This document shows, piece by piece, positions 1 through 7,693 of a stretch of 22,190 nt of DNA; the stretch's first letter is position 1, and each line of letters begins with the position of its first letter. The translations under genes were made by a program, and so were the position numbers. Origin of the DNA: Phycisphaerae bacterium (GTDB taxonomy: Bacteria; Planctomycetota; Phycisphaerae; UBA1845; UTPLA1); contig JAFGQA010000224.1 in assembly GCA_016935885.1 (NCBI GenBank), positions 1-22,190 of the forward strand. Direction: 5' to 3'. Under the pieces are notes generated by a model, which saw nothing but the letters and a program-made list of their open reading frames with translations, made no database searches and was not told where the DNA came from.

Positions 1-1
1 C

Positions 2-400
2 TACGCCAACATCGACCAGCCGCAACTGAACCACTGCATCGGACCGACGTCCTACGTGACCGGCCCCGTCGGCTACGTGCGGCTCCACGGCCGCAACCAC
101 GAGAAATGGTTCAACGACAAGGCCGAGGCGTGGGAGCGGTACAACTATCTCTATCGCGATGAGGAACTGGACGAGTGGGTGACGCGGATCAACGAGATCA
201 GCCGCCAGAGCCGCGAGGTCTACGTCTTCACGAACAATCACTATCGCGGCCAGGCCCCGGCCAACGCCCTGCAGTTGCTGTCGAAACTGGCCCAGGGCCG
301 CGTCTTCATTCCAGAGCCGATGCTTGCCGCCTTCCCCTTCCTGTCGAGAGTCGCCAAACGCCCCGAAGACATGCCCGGCGCCCAGGGCCGCCTGTTCTGA
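2..400 (+). CDS. DUF72 (YecE-like) family protein, C-terminal part
   Basis: This is the 3' end of a gene that begins before the window; the frame is open from base 2. The visible 132 residues carry the hallmarks of the DUF72/YecE family: NIDQP near the start, YVRLHGRN, a YLY...EL..W stretch, and the ending VYVFTNNHYRGQAPANAL. The family is thought to adopt a barrel-like fold, but its biochemical role is not established, so no function is assigned. A GTG at 56 could be mistaken for a start, but the conserved NIDQP block lies upstream of it, so the real start is outside the window. The gene ends 39 bp before the convergent regulator gene. I see no convincing terminator in that gap. Confidence 0.88.
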   Translation, partial: YANIDQPQLNHCIGPTSYVTGPVGYVRLHGRNHEKWFNDKAEAWERYNYLYRDEELDEWVTRINEISRQSREVYVFTNNHYRGQAPANALQLLSKLAQGRVFIPEPMLAAFPFLSRVAKRPEDMPGAQGRLF

Positions 401-439
401 GGTACCCGGAGGCAGGCTTTGCGGCCGACGACGGTTTTC

Positions 440-1549
440 TCACGCCGGCGGCGGGCCGATGCTCTCGGTGAGTTGCAGGTTCAGTGGTACGCGGATGTCC
501 TTCGGTTGCGGCTCGCCGGCGAGCATGCGATCGATCATTTCCACGGCACAATGCCCGGCACGATCCCAATCAATCTCGAACGACGTAATCGACGGAAACT
601 CGGGCGGGAAGACGATGCTACGCATCGAGCCCGTCGTGGCGATGCTCAGTTCCTCGGGAACCCGCAGGTGCTGCAACTGCGGATGCGTGGCGAGACGCGT
701 CAGGAGGATGGGCATGCCCAGCACAAAGGCGGTGATACGCGGACGCAACGCCAGCAACTGCTGGAAGACCGTAACGATCTGCCGCGGCTTGGTGAAGGCC
801 AGCGGCATGATGCACTCGGAGGCGGCGCCGGTTTCTTCGAGGAAGTCGATCCAACCGTCGGTGACGCCGTGTTCACCAAGGAGTGACTCGTAGACCGTGT
901 TCGACAACAAGCAGAGGTTGCGGTGGCCCCGGACCCTCATGGCCTCGGCCAGTTTCCGGGCGGCGCCGTAGTCGTCGGTATTCAGAGACGGCGCCGCCAG
1001 TCCGGCCACGTGGCGGTTGAAGAGCAGCACGGGAAAACGCTGCTCGGTCAGGGCGAACACCAAGGGGATGTTCGCAGTTCGCATTTCGATGACGAAGGCG
1101 GCATCGTACCGTCGGATGACCTGCTGGGCGAATTCGGCGTGGTCGCCGTCGGGCACGGGAACAATGGCTGCCTCGCTGCCTCGGGCGGTCGCGGCAAGGC
1201 ACGTTTCGTGCGCCAAGCGGCGTTGGAACGGGGCCCCGGTCAGAGGGAAATACTTGTTGGGAATCAGAATGGCTAACCGACGCCCTTCGGATCGAGCCTG
1301 GGTTGCCAGAAGGGCCTGAGCCCGGGCGGCTGCTCCAGCGGTCACGCGAGCGGCACGGGACGGCTGCACGTCCAACAGGCCGTCCCTGCATGCCTGACGG
1401 TAGGCCATTTGCACGATGGGTTGCGACACCTTTAGCCGCAGGGCCAGTTGCCGGGTGGACGGTACACGCCGCCCGTCGCGCCAGATTTCGGAGGCGAGTT
1501 GGCTAAGAACGTACCGGTGAACCTTCGGCACGAGAACGCGAGGACGCAC
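440..1549 (-). CDS. GntR-type HTH / LacI-type sensor transcriptional regulator
   Basis: A 369-aa cytoplasmic DNA-binding regulator. Residues about 8-68 form a GntR-like winged helix-turn-helix (VPSTRQLALRLKVSQPIVQMAY, then a DGLL wing). Residues about 91-360 match the periplasmic-binding-protein-like sensor domain of LacI/GalR regulators: RLAILIPN, FPVLLFNRH, LNTDDYGAARKLAEAM, and an ending with FPSITSFEIDWDRAG. This GntR-LacI hybrid layout is that of AraR-type sugar-responsive repressors, so a sugar or oligosaccharide effector is likely but not identified. The GTG start at 1549 is chosen because GGGAGG (1557-1562, minus strand) lies 7 nt upstream. The gene is divergent from the secreted DNRLRE protein gene across about 460 bp, which makes that gene a plausible target. 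This target is inferred only. Confidence 0.85.
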   Translation of the reverse strand: MRPRVLVPKVHRYVLSQLASEIWRDGRRVPSTRQLALRLKVSQPIVQMAYRQACRDGLLDVQPSRAARVTAGAAARAQALLATQARSEGRRLAILIPNKYFPLTGAPFQRRLAHETCLAATARGSEAAIVPVPDGDHAEFAQQVIRRYDAAFVIEMRTANIPLVFALTEQRFPVLLFNRHVAGLAAPSLNTDDYGAARKLAEAMRVRGHRNLCLLSNTVYESLLGEHGVTDGWIDFLEETGAASECIMPLAFTKPRQIVTVFQQLLALRPRITAFVLGMPILLTRLATHPQLQHLRVPEELSIATTGSMRSIVFPPEFPSITSFEIDWDRAGHCAVEMIDRMLAGEPQPKDIRVPLNLQLTESIGPPPA

Positions 1550-1594
1550 GGGCTTTCCTCCCGGTAGAAGTGAACCGATAACTTAAACCGCGCA

Positions 1595-1606
1595 TATTAT
1601 ATAATA
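1595..1606 (-). promoter_or_regulatory. Candidate -10 region / AT-rich palindrome before the regulator gene
   Basis: TATTATATAATA is a perfect 12-bp palindrome in an otherwise GC-rich region. On the minus strand it contains TATAAT (1601 down to 1596), which would start a transcript about 40 nt before the GTG at 1549. No good -35 hexamer is found at 16-18 bp (the candidates read TGTCAA or ATGTCA). The palindrome could instead be an operator. Weakly supported. Confidence 0.35.
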
Positions 1607-1929
1607 CAAGTCCCGCTTTGACATAGCAAGCAACTAGCGACAAGAGTCAATGAGCCTGCGTCGAACGGGTCCTGCCAAACGTCGCAACCAACGTCATGTA
1701 AACGAGTTGCTGCCGGTAGCAGCATGCCATGCGAAGTCTGCCGACGATACTCATTCCCACTATGACGAGCCATTTCAACAGGTGATAATCTATGGGGAGG
1801 CGACGCCGGGTAGGGCGTCGGTCTGGCATGCACCTTGAAGCGGTGGGCGCGTCCAGAGTCGCGCCGGCCGGCAACATATCTCGAAACGGCGGTCTCCCAG
1901 GACCGCGACGTGTTGGTTCCCGCATGTCA
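1607..1929. other. Intergenic region without a recognisable gene
   Basis: This is most of the 460-bp gap between the divergent regulator and the secreted DNRLRE protein gene. No open frame here resembles a protein. It holds two short perfect inverted repeats: a 7-bp stem CGACGCC/GGCGTCG at 1801-1820 with a 6-nt loop, and a 6-bp stem GCGGTC/GACCGC at 1889-1906 with a 6-nt loop. A third, longer inverted repeat follows at 1930-1970. Base composition in 1610-1790 is lower in GC than the genes around it, as expected for a regulatory region. I recognise no known RNA family. Confidence 0.5.
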
Positions 1930-1970
1930 GTTCCTCGTGCGGCCGGCGTCTAGTCGATCGCACGAGGAGC
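1930..1970 (+). repeat. 12-bp inverted repeat upstream of the DNRLRE protein gene
   Basis: TCCTCGTGCG (1932-1941) and CGCACGAGGA (1959-1968) are exact reverse complements separated by 17 nt. One wobble pair (1931/1969) and a G-C pair (1930/1970) extend the stem to 12. It ends 27 nt before the ribosome binding site of the gene at 2012, so it is either a bipartite operator or a stem in the 5' untranslated region. No T-run follows, so it is not an intrinsic terminator. Confidence 0.5.
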
Positions 1971-2011
1971 GGTAGTCACATCCGTGTTTGCTCCTTTGGA
2001 GGATGACGAGC

Positions 2012-4951
2012 ATGAGAGCATTGGTTCTAGCTTTGGGGCTGGTAGTCCTGTTAGGGACAGCGGCCTGGGCGGAAACGACGGTGGAATACCCGGTCGTCGT
2101 TTCGGCCGACGACGCCATGGCAATTTCGAGCAGTGGCGGCCACACCATGACGGAAGGTTATTGGCCGTACAGCTCGGACGAGCGACGAACGTTCATGCGC
2201 TGGCAGATGACCGTGCCGCCGGGAGCGACCATCACGGCCGCCTATCTGAAGGTCCGCGCCCTTGACGCCGCCTCGTGGCCGCCTAATACCGCTTCGACAG
2301 TGCGGTTGCAGGTAGTCGACAGCGATGACTGTCCGGACTTCACAACGAATCCGTTCGCTTCGGACGTGACCGCAACGTACGTGGACTGGACGGTGCCGGC
2401 CGGTTGGACCGGCGGCCAGTGGTACACGTCGTCGGACGTCAGCAGCCTGGTCCAGGCATTCATCGACCGGGCAGGGTATGAGTTCGGCAACTTCCTTGGC
2501 CTGCGGGCGATGTTCGGCTCCGGCCCGTGGAAGAGAATCGTCATGTACGACTACGGCGATCACAGTGGCGCGCCGGTTCTGGAGGTACACTACACGGGCG
2601 GAGCCGCACTGCTTGAATTGCTGATGGCCGATCCCGAGGTTCGCATCGGACAGAAGATCTATTGCCGCACGTTTAACGTCAATGCCACGGATACCCTGGA
2701 AGCACGGCTTGACGGCAATGTGATCTACACCAAGACGGGCAACGTGGGGTTGGAGGAGATGTTCACGGCTGACTACTCGCAGCTCACGGCCGGGCAGCAC
2801 ACGCTGCTGGTGCGTGTGCTCGACACGAGCAGCACGGTGCGCGGCTCGGTCACCCGCACGTGGACCACGCTGCACAACGGTATTCCGCATGTGGGCATCA
2901 ACGTCCACAACGCCATCTGCGTCGACGGCACGCCGTTCCTGCCCATCTTGGCCACGCATCTTGATGTGGACCGCTTCAGCGACCCCATCGGCACGACCAA
3001 CAACGCGGTGCTGCACACCGGCTACTACTTGACGTATAACCTGGCGAACTGGGAGGACTACCTGGACGAATGCGACGAGGAGGGCTGGTGGGTGGCGGGT
3101 CCGAGCCTGTGGGCCGGAAAAGTGCCTGAGGACCTGGCCAGTAGCGACTTCAATTCCGTGGCCCAGTACGTGACGACGACCCGCAGCCATGAAGCCCTGC
3201 TGAGCTGGTTCTGGACCGACGAGCCGGACCTGCACGACGACAACGCGCCGGGCACGCGCCAACTGACCGATGTGACGCATGCCAACGACACGAACCACCC
3301 GGTCTGGGTCAACCTGGTGGGCTATGACTTTACACACGGGGGAAGCACCTGGTTCACCGACCACGTGAAGGAGTACTGCTACCTCTACAATGAGGACGTC
3401 TTCGGCGAGAAGACGATGATCGCCGACATCATCGGCATGGACTACTACCCGCACGAGTACTCGACGTACTACGACTTCTGCAACATCTCGGACTACATGC
3501 TGGCCCTGGATCGTACGCGGGAGTGGAACTACGACCTGGCGCCGCTGGCCGCCTACGTGCAGCCGTGCGACGAGCGAGCGTACGGCACTCCGGGACTGGG
3601 CGGCCGCCCGTGGACGCCCGGCCCCAACGAGGCCCAGGTCAAGAACCTCGTGTGGCTGAACCTGATCCATGGCGTCAAGGCTCTCAGCTACTTCCACTTC
3701 TTCAGTTGGTTCACCACTGATCCGCGCCCGAACCTGGCCGCCTTACAGGAGGCCAAGGAGTGGATCGAGGACCTGACGCAGGTCATTCTGTCCCCCGAGG
3801 AGGAGGTGACCACCGATGTCTCCGTCACGGTGCCGACGGGCTATCGCGTGGACTTCATGACGCGCTTGGACGATGAGGAGGCCCTCTACATCTTCTCCGG
3901 CGAGGTCCGCGACTGGGGCGACCCGCCGGTGATCTGGCCCGATCCGGAGGACTGGACGACGGCCTACTTCAATATCCCGCAGGGCAGCTTCACGGCCCGG
4001 TTCGACGTCGACGGCATGGCCGACAACACGGTCATTACCGTCTACGGTGAGGACCGGACCATCATCAGCGAGGATGGGTACTTCGAGGACACCTTCGACG
4101 TCCATGACGTTCACATTTATGTGATCGGCGGCGAGGCGGAGAATATGGCTCCGACGGCCGATGCCGGCGAGGACCAGACCGTCACGGACAACGATGATAG
4201 CGGATACGAGACCGTTGCGCTGGACGGCACGGGCTCCAGCGACGGCGACGGGACCATTGTGACGTATGTCTGGACGGAAGGCGCCAACCAGATCGCCACG
4301 GGTTCCACGGCCAGCGTGAGTTTCGCCGTCGGCACGCACACCGTAACGCTGACCGTGACCGATGACCTTGGAGCTACCGACAGCGATACGGTCACGATCG
4401 CCGTGAACGAGGCGCCGGATCAGTATACCGTCCAGTACCAGATCGCCGCCTCACGAGACGACACGTTCGCCATCGCCAGCTGGAACGCATACGATCAGCA
4501 AACGTTATACCTGCCGTACAGCTCGACGGACCGCCGTGCCTTCTTCCGCTGGCCGATCAACATCCCCGCAGGGGCCACGATCATCAGTGCCACGTTGTCC
4601 GTGAAATCCAACGGCAGTTCCGGCAGCGCATCGACGCCGTCCACTATCCGGTTGCAGTTGATCGACAGTGACAACTGTTCGCAATTCACCACGAACCCGT
4701 TCGCCTGGACCGTCAGCACGTCGTACGTTGACTGGACCACCCCGGGCCACTGGGTCGCGGGCGATTGGTACGCTTCGTCGGACATTGCAGCATTGGTCCA
4801 GGAGTTCATCGATCGCGCCGGGTACTCGCAGGGCAATGCCCTCGGGCTGCGCGGCATCTGGACCGCCGGTCCCTGGCGGCAGGCCTACCAGTACGACAGC
4901 AGTGCCGACAACGGCGCCACGCTGTCGATCACCTACTCGCCCGACGACTGA
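2012..4951 (+). CDS. Secreted DNRLRE / glycosidase-like / PKD / DNRLRE multidomain protein
   Basis: A 979-aa exported protein, probably acting on or binding polysaccharide. The ATG at 2012 is chosen over the in-frame TTG at 1988 because GGAGG (1998-2002) sits 9 nt upstream and it gives a clean signal peptide, MRALVLALGLVVLLGTAAWA, cut before ETTV. Domains in order: DNRLRE-type beta module (about 23-205), Ig-like strand region (206-297), a barrel-like core resembling glycoside hydrolases (about 298-600; FWTDEPD with E404, and DYYPHEYS with E482), a beta-sandwich region (600-705), a PKD domain (710-800; APTADAGEDQTV, VALDGTGSSD), and a second DNRLRE module (803-979). The first and last modules are clearly homologous, sharing LPYSS.-RR.F.RW and Y.DWT. 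No membrane anchor or sorting tail is visible. The catalytic assignment is an inference; the core family is not named with certainty. A strong terminator follows. Confidence 0.8.
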   Translation: MRALVLALGLVVLLGTAAWAETTVEYPVVVSADDAMAISSSGGHTMTEGYWPYSSDERRTFMRWQMTVPPGATITAAYLKVRALDAASWPPNTASTVRLQVVDSDDCPDFTTNPFASDVTATYVDWTVPAGWTGGQWYTSSDVSSLVQAFIDRAGYEFGNFLGLRAMFGSGPWKRIVMYDYGDHSGAPVLEVHYTGGAALLELLMADPEVRIGQKIYCRTFNVNATDTLEARLDGNVIYTKTGNVGLEEMFTADYSQLTAGQHTLLVRVLDTSSTVRGSVTRTWTTLHNGIPHVGINVHNAICVDGTPFLPILATHLDVDRFSDPIGTTNNAVLHTGYYLTYNLANWEDYLDECDEEGWWVAGPSLWAGKVPEDLASSDFNSVAQYVTTTRSHEALLSWFWTDEPDLHDDNAPGTRQLTDVTHANDTNHPVWVNLVGYDFTHGGSTWFTDHVKEYCYLYNEDVFGEKTMIADIIGMDYYPHEYSTYYDFCNISDYMLALDRTREWNYDLAPLAAYVQPCDERAYGTPGLGGRPWTPGPNEAQVKNLVWLNLIHGVKALSYFHFFSWFTTDPRPNLAALQEAKEWIEDLTQVILSPEEEVTTDVSVTVPTGYRVDFMTRLDDEEALYIFSGEVRDWGDPPVIWPDPEDWTTAYFNIPQGSFTARFDVDGMADNTVITVYGEDRTIISEDGYFEDTFDVHDVHIYVIGGEAENMAPTADAGEDQTVTDNDDSGYETVALDGTGSSDGDGTIVTYVWTEGANQIATGSTASVSFAVGTHTVTLTVTDDLGATDSDTVTIAVNEAPDQYTVQYQIAASRDDTFAIASWNAYDQQTLYLPYSSTDRRAFFRWPINIPAGATIISATLSVKSNGSSGSASTPSTIRLQLIDSDNCSQFTTNPFAWTVSTSYVDWTTPGHWVAGDWYASSDIAALVQEFIDRAGYSQGNALGLRGIWTAGPWRQAYQYDSSADNGATLSITYSPDD

Positions 4952-4978
4952 GCGTTTGGACAGGTCGCGGCAACAACG

Positions 4979-5018
4979 ACGGTTCCTCCGTCCTTCGGGG
5001 CGGGGGAACCGTTTGTTT
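4979..5018 (+). terminator. Rho-independent terminator with UUCG tetraloop
   Basis: A 15-bp stem (4979-4993 paired with 4998-5012, two G-T wobbles) closes on the tetraloop TTCG (4994-4997) and is followed by TTTGTTT. It starts 27 bp after the stop codon of the DNRLRE protein gene. The C(UUCG)G loop is an exceptionally stable tetraloop. This is a textbook intrinsic terminator and should isolate the secreted protein gene from the IS remnant downstream. Confidence 0.9.
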
Positions 5019-5104
5019 CCGGGTAGGGGAACCTCAATGGCGGCGTCACTTGGGGGGCGGGCCGATGCTTGACCCCTTCCCCGTGAATTGATCCAGGTTT
5101 GTGG

Positions 5105-5142
5105 GAGAATCCAGTCGGCCTTTGGGGCCGGAAAGGATTCTC
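5105..5142 (+). promoter_or_regulatory. Hairpin covering the ribosome binding site of IS orfA
   Basis: GAGAATCC (5105-5112) and GGATTCTC (5135-5142) are perfect reverse complements. Inside them CGGCC (5116-5120) pairs with GGCCG (5126-5130). The outer arm ends one base before the orfA ATG at 5144, so the structure would bury the purine-rich ribosome binding region GGAAAGGA. Stem-loops of this kind are known in IS10 and IS50 to block translation from transcripts reading in from outside the element. Confidence 0.6.
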
Positions 5143-5143
5143 G

Positions 5144-5418
5144 ATGAAGAAGCGGCACAGTGCGGAACAGATTGTGGGCAAGCTCCGTCAGGCGGACGTG
5201 GAGTTGGGCAAGGGGCTGAAGGTGCCGGAGGTCTGCAAGCAGCTGGGGATCAGCGAGCAGACCTATTACCGGTGGCGGACGAAGTACGGCGGGATGGCCC
5301 TGGAGATGCCCGGTAGATGAAGGCCCAGGGAAAGGAGAACGCCCGGCTGAAGAAGCTGGTGGCCAACCTGTCACTGGACAACCAGATCCTGAAGGAGGCG
5401 GCCCGCCCAAACTGGTAG
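5144..5418 (+). pseudogene. IS3-family orfA, frameshifted
   Basis: The start MKKRHSAEQIVGKLRQADVE leads into a typical transposase helix-turn-helix (VPEVCKQLGISEQTYYRWRTKYGG). In this frame translation stops at 5314-5316 after ALEMPGR, which is about 58 residues. The usual leucine-zipper end continues in another frame from 5317 (MKAQGKENARLKKLVANLSL, then ILKEAARPNW) to the stop at 5416-5418. An intact orfA of this group is one frame of about 90 residues, so a small indel near 5300-5320 broke it. Translation may also be limited by the hairpin over its ribosome binding site. Confidence 0.85.
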
Positions 5419-6013
5419 ACCCCGAGCGGCGTCGTCGGACGGTGGAGCGTGTCCGCGGCCGCTTGGGGCACGACCGGGTCTCGGAGCGTCGGGCCTGCCG
5501 GACCGGACGGAGAATGGGCGGCAGTTGAAGTTGCTGGTGGTGATCGACGAGTTCACGCGGGAGTGTCTGGCGATTGAGGTGGGTCGAACGTTCACGGCCC
5601 GGGACGTGCAGTTGACGCTACAGTACCTGTTTGCTATACGTGGGGCGCCGGAGCACGTGCGGAGCGACAATGGGTCGGAGTTCATTGCCCGGGAGATTCA
5701 ACGCTGGCTGGTTCAGGCGGCGGTGTTGACACTGTACATTCAGAAGGCCAGCCCGTGGGAGAACGCCTACGTGGAGAGCTTTAACGGCAAGCTGCGTGAC
5801 GAACTGCTGAACCGGGAGTTGTTCCTGAGCCTGGCGGAGGCCCGCTACGTGTTGGATGAGTGGCGGCTGGAGTACAACCATCGACGGCCGCACAGCGGCA
5901 TCGGCTGGCAAACGCCCGCCGGCTATGCGGCGACGCTGGCTGGCCCTCCGGTCGGGGTTACGCCCCTCCCTCCGGCCCAGCCAGCGAACCTCAGCACGGT
6001 TTGCGACAAATGA
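5419..6013 (+). pseudogene. IS3-family orfB integrase with internal deletion
   Basis: The N-terminal piece (DPERRRRTVERVRGRLG, then SERRACR) reads in frame from 5418 and breaks off near 5500. The sequence resumes in a different frame with DRTENGRQLKLLVVIDEFTR and runs to the stop at 6013. Compared with the usual orfB of this group, roughly 95-100 residues (about 290 bp) are missing between the two pieces, including the first catalytic Asp of the DDE triad. The second Asp (VRSDNGSEF) and the Glu (YVESFNGKLRDE) remain, followed by the normal end YNHRRPHSGIGWQTPAGY. The product cannot be an active transposase. Confidence 0.88.
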
Positions 6014-6048
6014 CGGAGGCAATAGTATTGACAACTCATGGGGGATTC

Positions 6049-6071
6049 GAAAACTATGGCGTATAGTTTTC
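6049..6071 (+). promoter_or_regulatory. Inverted repeat / candidate operator before the porin gene
   Basis: GAAAACTAT (6049-6057) and ATAGTTTTC (6063-6071) are exact reverse complements around a 5-nt centre. The right half overlaps TATAGT (6062-6067), a 5 of 6 match to a -10 hexamer, about 95 nt before the porin start. This arrangement suits a dimeric repressor or activator site over a promoter. A perfect TTGACA at 6028-6033 is 28 bp from TATAGT, too far to be its -35. The stem is AT-rich, so terminator use is less likely. Confidence 0.45.
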
Positions 6072-6163
6072 CCTGATCCACCTCGGGGCGGGTGGTCTTG
6101 GCAAGTCCGGCCGCGCGGCCAGCATGAAGAGAACGAGTATCCTACATATCAGGAGGGCTTCTA

Positions 6164-7645
6164 GTGCAGCGAAGCATCATGGCTGGGACGATCGTTGTGG
6201 CGATGGTCATGGGACTCATGGCTTTGGGGCCTGCGGCCGTCTCGGCACAGCAGGCCGTGGGCGATGCGGCGGCAGGAGAGCAGACGCCGGCCGCAACCGA
6301 GACGACGAACTCGACCGCGCAAAGCAGCGCGCTTGCCCTGGGTGAGGAACCGGCGCAGGCCGGCGATCTTGAGGAGGCTCTCAAGAAGGTCAAGAACCCG
6401 GTGCCGTGGTTCAGTTGGGGCGGCGATCTGCGGCTCAGAGAGGTGTGGGGGACCAACTGGACGACCCTCGACAGCAACGCGCCGTCTCACGAGCGGCACT
6501 TCGAGCGCTACCTCAGCCGTCTGTGGGGCACACTGACTCCCGTGAAGGACGTGGACGTGAATGTGCGCATGGTCTGGGAGCCGCGAGTTCTGCAGAGAGG
6601 GCCGCAGCCGAACGACGGCGTGAACAGCCGCTACATCTGGGATGAGGTCATCTTCGACAGGCTGAATCTGTCCCTGCACCGGATCGGCGGGTCGGGTCTG
6701 TCGGCAACGATCGGTCGGCAGGATCTCATTCTGGGCAACGGTTGGCTGGTGCTCGACGGCACGCCGCTTGACGGGTCGCGGACCATCTATTTCGATGCCG
6801 TGCGGCTGACATACGAGGCCGAGCCGATCAAGACGAGTTTCGACGCGATGTACATCGACCAGAACCATACCGGCGACCGTATCATGACGGCCATGAACCG
6901 TACGGGCCAGGACGTCATGGAGCAGGACGAGCGCGGGGCTATCTTCTACGTGACGAACAGGTCGCTCGAAAAGACGCAGATTGACGGCTACTACATTTAC
7001 AAGCACGACAAGCGACAGAAGCCCACGGGCAACGACGCCGACATTCACGCCATCGGGGGCCGCGCGACGGGCGAGCTTACGGATCACTGGATGTACTACC
7101 TGGAAGGCGCCCATGAATGGGGCGAGAAGAACGACGACTACCTGTCGGCATACGGCTTCAACAGCAAGCTGTCGTACTTGTGCAAGGACAAGCTGAACAA
7201 CCAGTTTCGCATAGCCTACGAGTTCCTCTCGGGCGACGATCCGAGCAGCAGCGCGAACGAGGCGTTCGACCCGCTGTGGGGGCGCTGGCCGCAGTGGAGC
7301 GAGCTGTACGCTTACACGATCGCCATGGAATCGGGGCGGCCCGGGGAGCAGACGAACCTTCATCGGCTGGCGGGCGGCTGGAGCATTTCGCCGGCCAAGA
7401 ACCTCGAATGGTGTAATGACTATCACCTGCTCTTCGCCGACGAAAACACGCTCCGCAACGTGCCGGGATTCACCAACGGCGGGGCCTTTCGTGGGCAACT
7501 GCTGACCTCGGTTCTAAAGTACAAGTTCAACGAGCACGTGAGCACGCACCTGTGGACCGAGTTCTTCTTCCCGGGCAACTTCTACACGAGCGACCGTAAC
7601 GACCCGGCCGTGTTCGTGCGATACGAGTTGTGCTTCACATTCTGA
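6164..7645 (+). CDS. Alginate-export-family outer membrane porin
   Basis: A 493-aa protein predicted to form an outer membrane beta-barrel for anionic sugars or other solutes. The GTG at 6164 is chosen because AGGAGG (6151-6156) lies 7 nt upstream; an ATG at 6179 would lack that spacing. The signal peptide ends near LMALGPAAVSA, before QQAVG. After a low-complexity linker, the barrel begins about residue 83 with PWFSWGGDLRLREVWGTNW. It carries family-type blocks such as SATIGRQDLILGNGWLVLDG and YFDAVRLTYE, with many alternating aromatic strands, and ends in CFTF, the terminal Phe expected for barrel assembly. This matches the Alginate_exp type (AlgE-like) family. No alginate biosynthesis genes are nearby, so substrate identity is open. 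The upstream IS remnant and inverted repeat separate it from the DNRLRE gene. Confidence 0.88.
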   Translation: MQRSIMAGTIVVAMVMGLMALGPAAVSAQQAVGDAAAGEQTPAATETTNSTAQSSALALGEEPAQAGDLEEALKKVKNPVPWFSWGGDLRLREVWGTNWTTLDSNAPSHERHFERYLSRLWGTLTPVKDVDVNVRMVWEPRVLQRGPQPNDGVNSRYIWDEVIFDRLNLSLHRIGGSGLSATIGRQDLILGNGWLVLDGTPLDGSRTIYFDAVRLTYEAEPIKTSFDAMYIDQNHTGDRIMTAMNRTGQDVMEQDERGAIFYVTNRSLEKTQIDGYYIYKHDKRQKPTGNDADIHAIGGRATGELTDHWMYYLEGAHEWGEKNDDYLSAYGFNSKLSYLCKDKLNNQFRIAYEFLSGDDPSSSANEAFDPLWGRWPQWSELYAYTIAMESGRPGEQTNLHRLAGGWSISPAKNLEWCNDYHLLFADENTLRNVPGFTNGGAFRGQLLTSVLKYKFNEHVSTHLWTEFFFPGNFYTSDRNDPAVFVRYELCFTF

Positions 7646-7693
7646 GAGGCGACGGCGAGCGGGACGGGCAACCTGGTGCGCCGGGGGCCCGAA

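Larger units (their letters stand above)
5144..6013 (+). mobile_element. Degenerate IS3-family element (IS407-like)
   Basis: The recognisable coding remains of an insertion sequence with the two-gene layout of the IS3 family: an orfA with a helix-turn-helix, then an orfB with a DDE integrase core. Both reading frames are damaged, so the copy cannot make a full transposase. I could not find convincing terminal inverted repeats or a target duplication in 5019-5143 or 6014-6163, so the limits given are those of the coding remnants only. It sits between the DNRLRE protein gene and the porin gene and has no intact partner copy in the window. Confidence 0.85.

Noticed and set aside
1947..1952. CGTCTA upstream of the DNRLRE gene, resembling the cluster's ECF -10
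   Set aside because: No GAAAT lies 20 bp upstream (1927-1931 reads TCAGT), and the hexamer falls in the loop of the 1930-1970 inverted repeat.
2051..3697. 548-codon open frame on the minus strand inside the DNRLRE gene
   Set aside because: Composition is that of an antisense shadow in GC-rich DNA, rich in Val, Arg and His, with no recognisable domain. The plus-strand gene has a signal peptide, domains, ribosome binding site and terminator.
6028..6056. TTGACA before the porin taken with AAACTA or AACTAT as its -10
   Set aside because: The hexamers at 17-18 bp match the -10 consensus poorly, so the pair is not called as a promoter.
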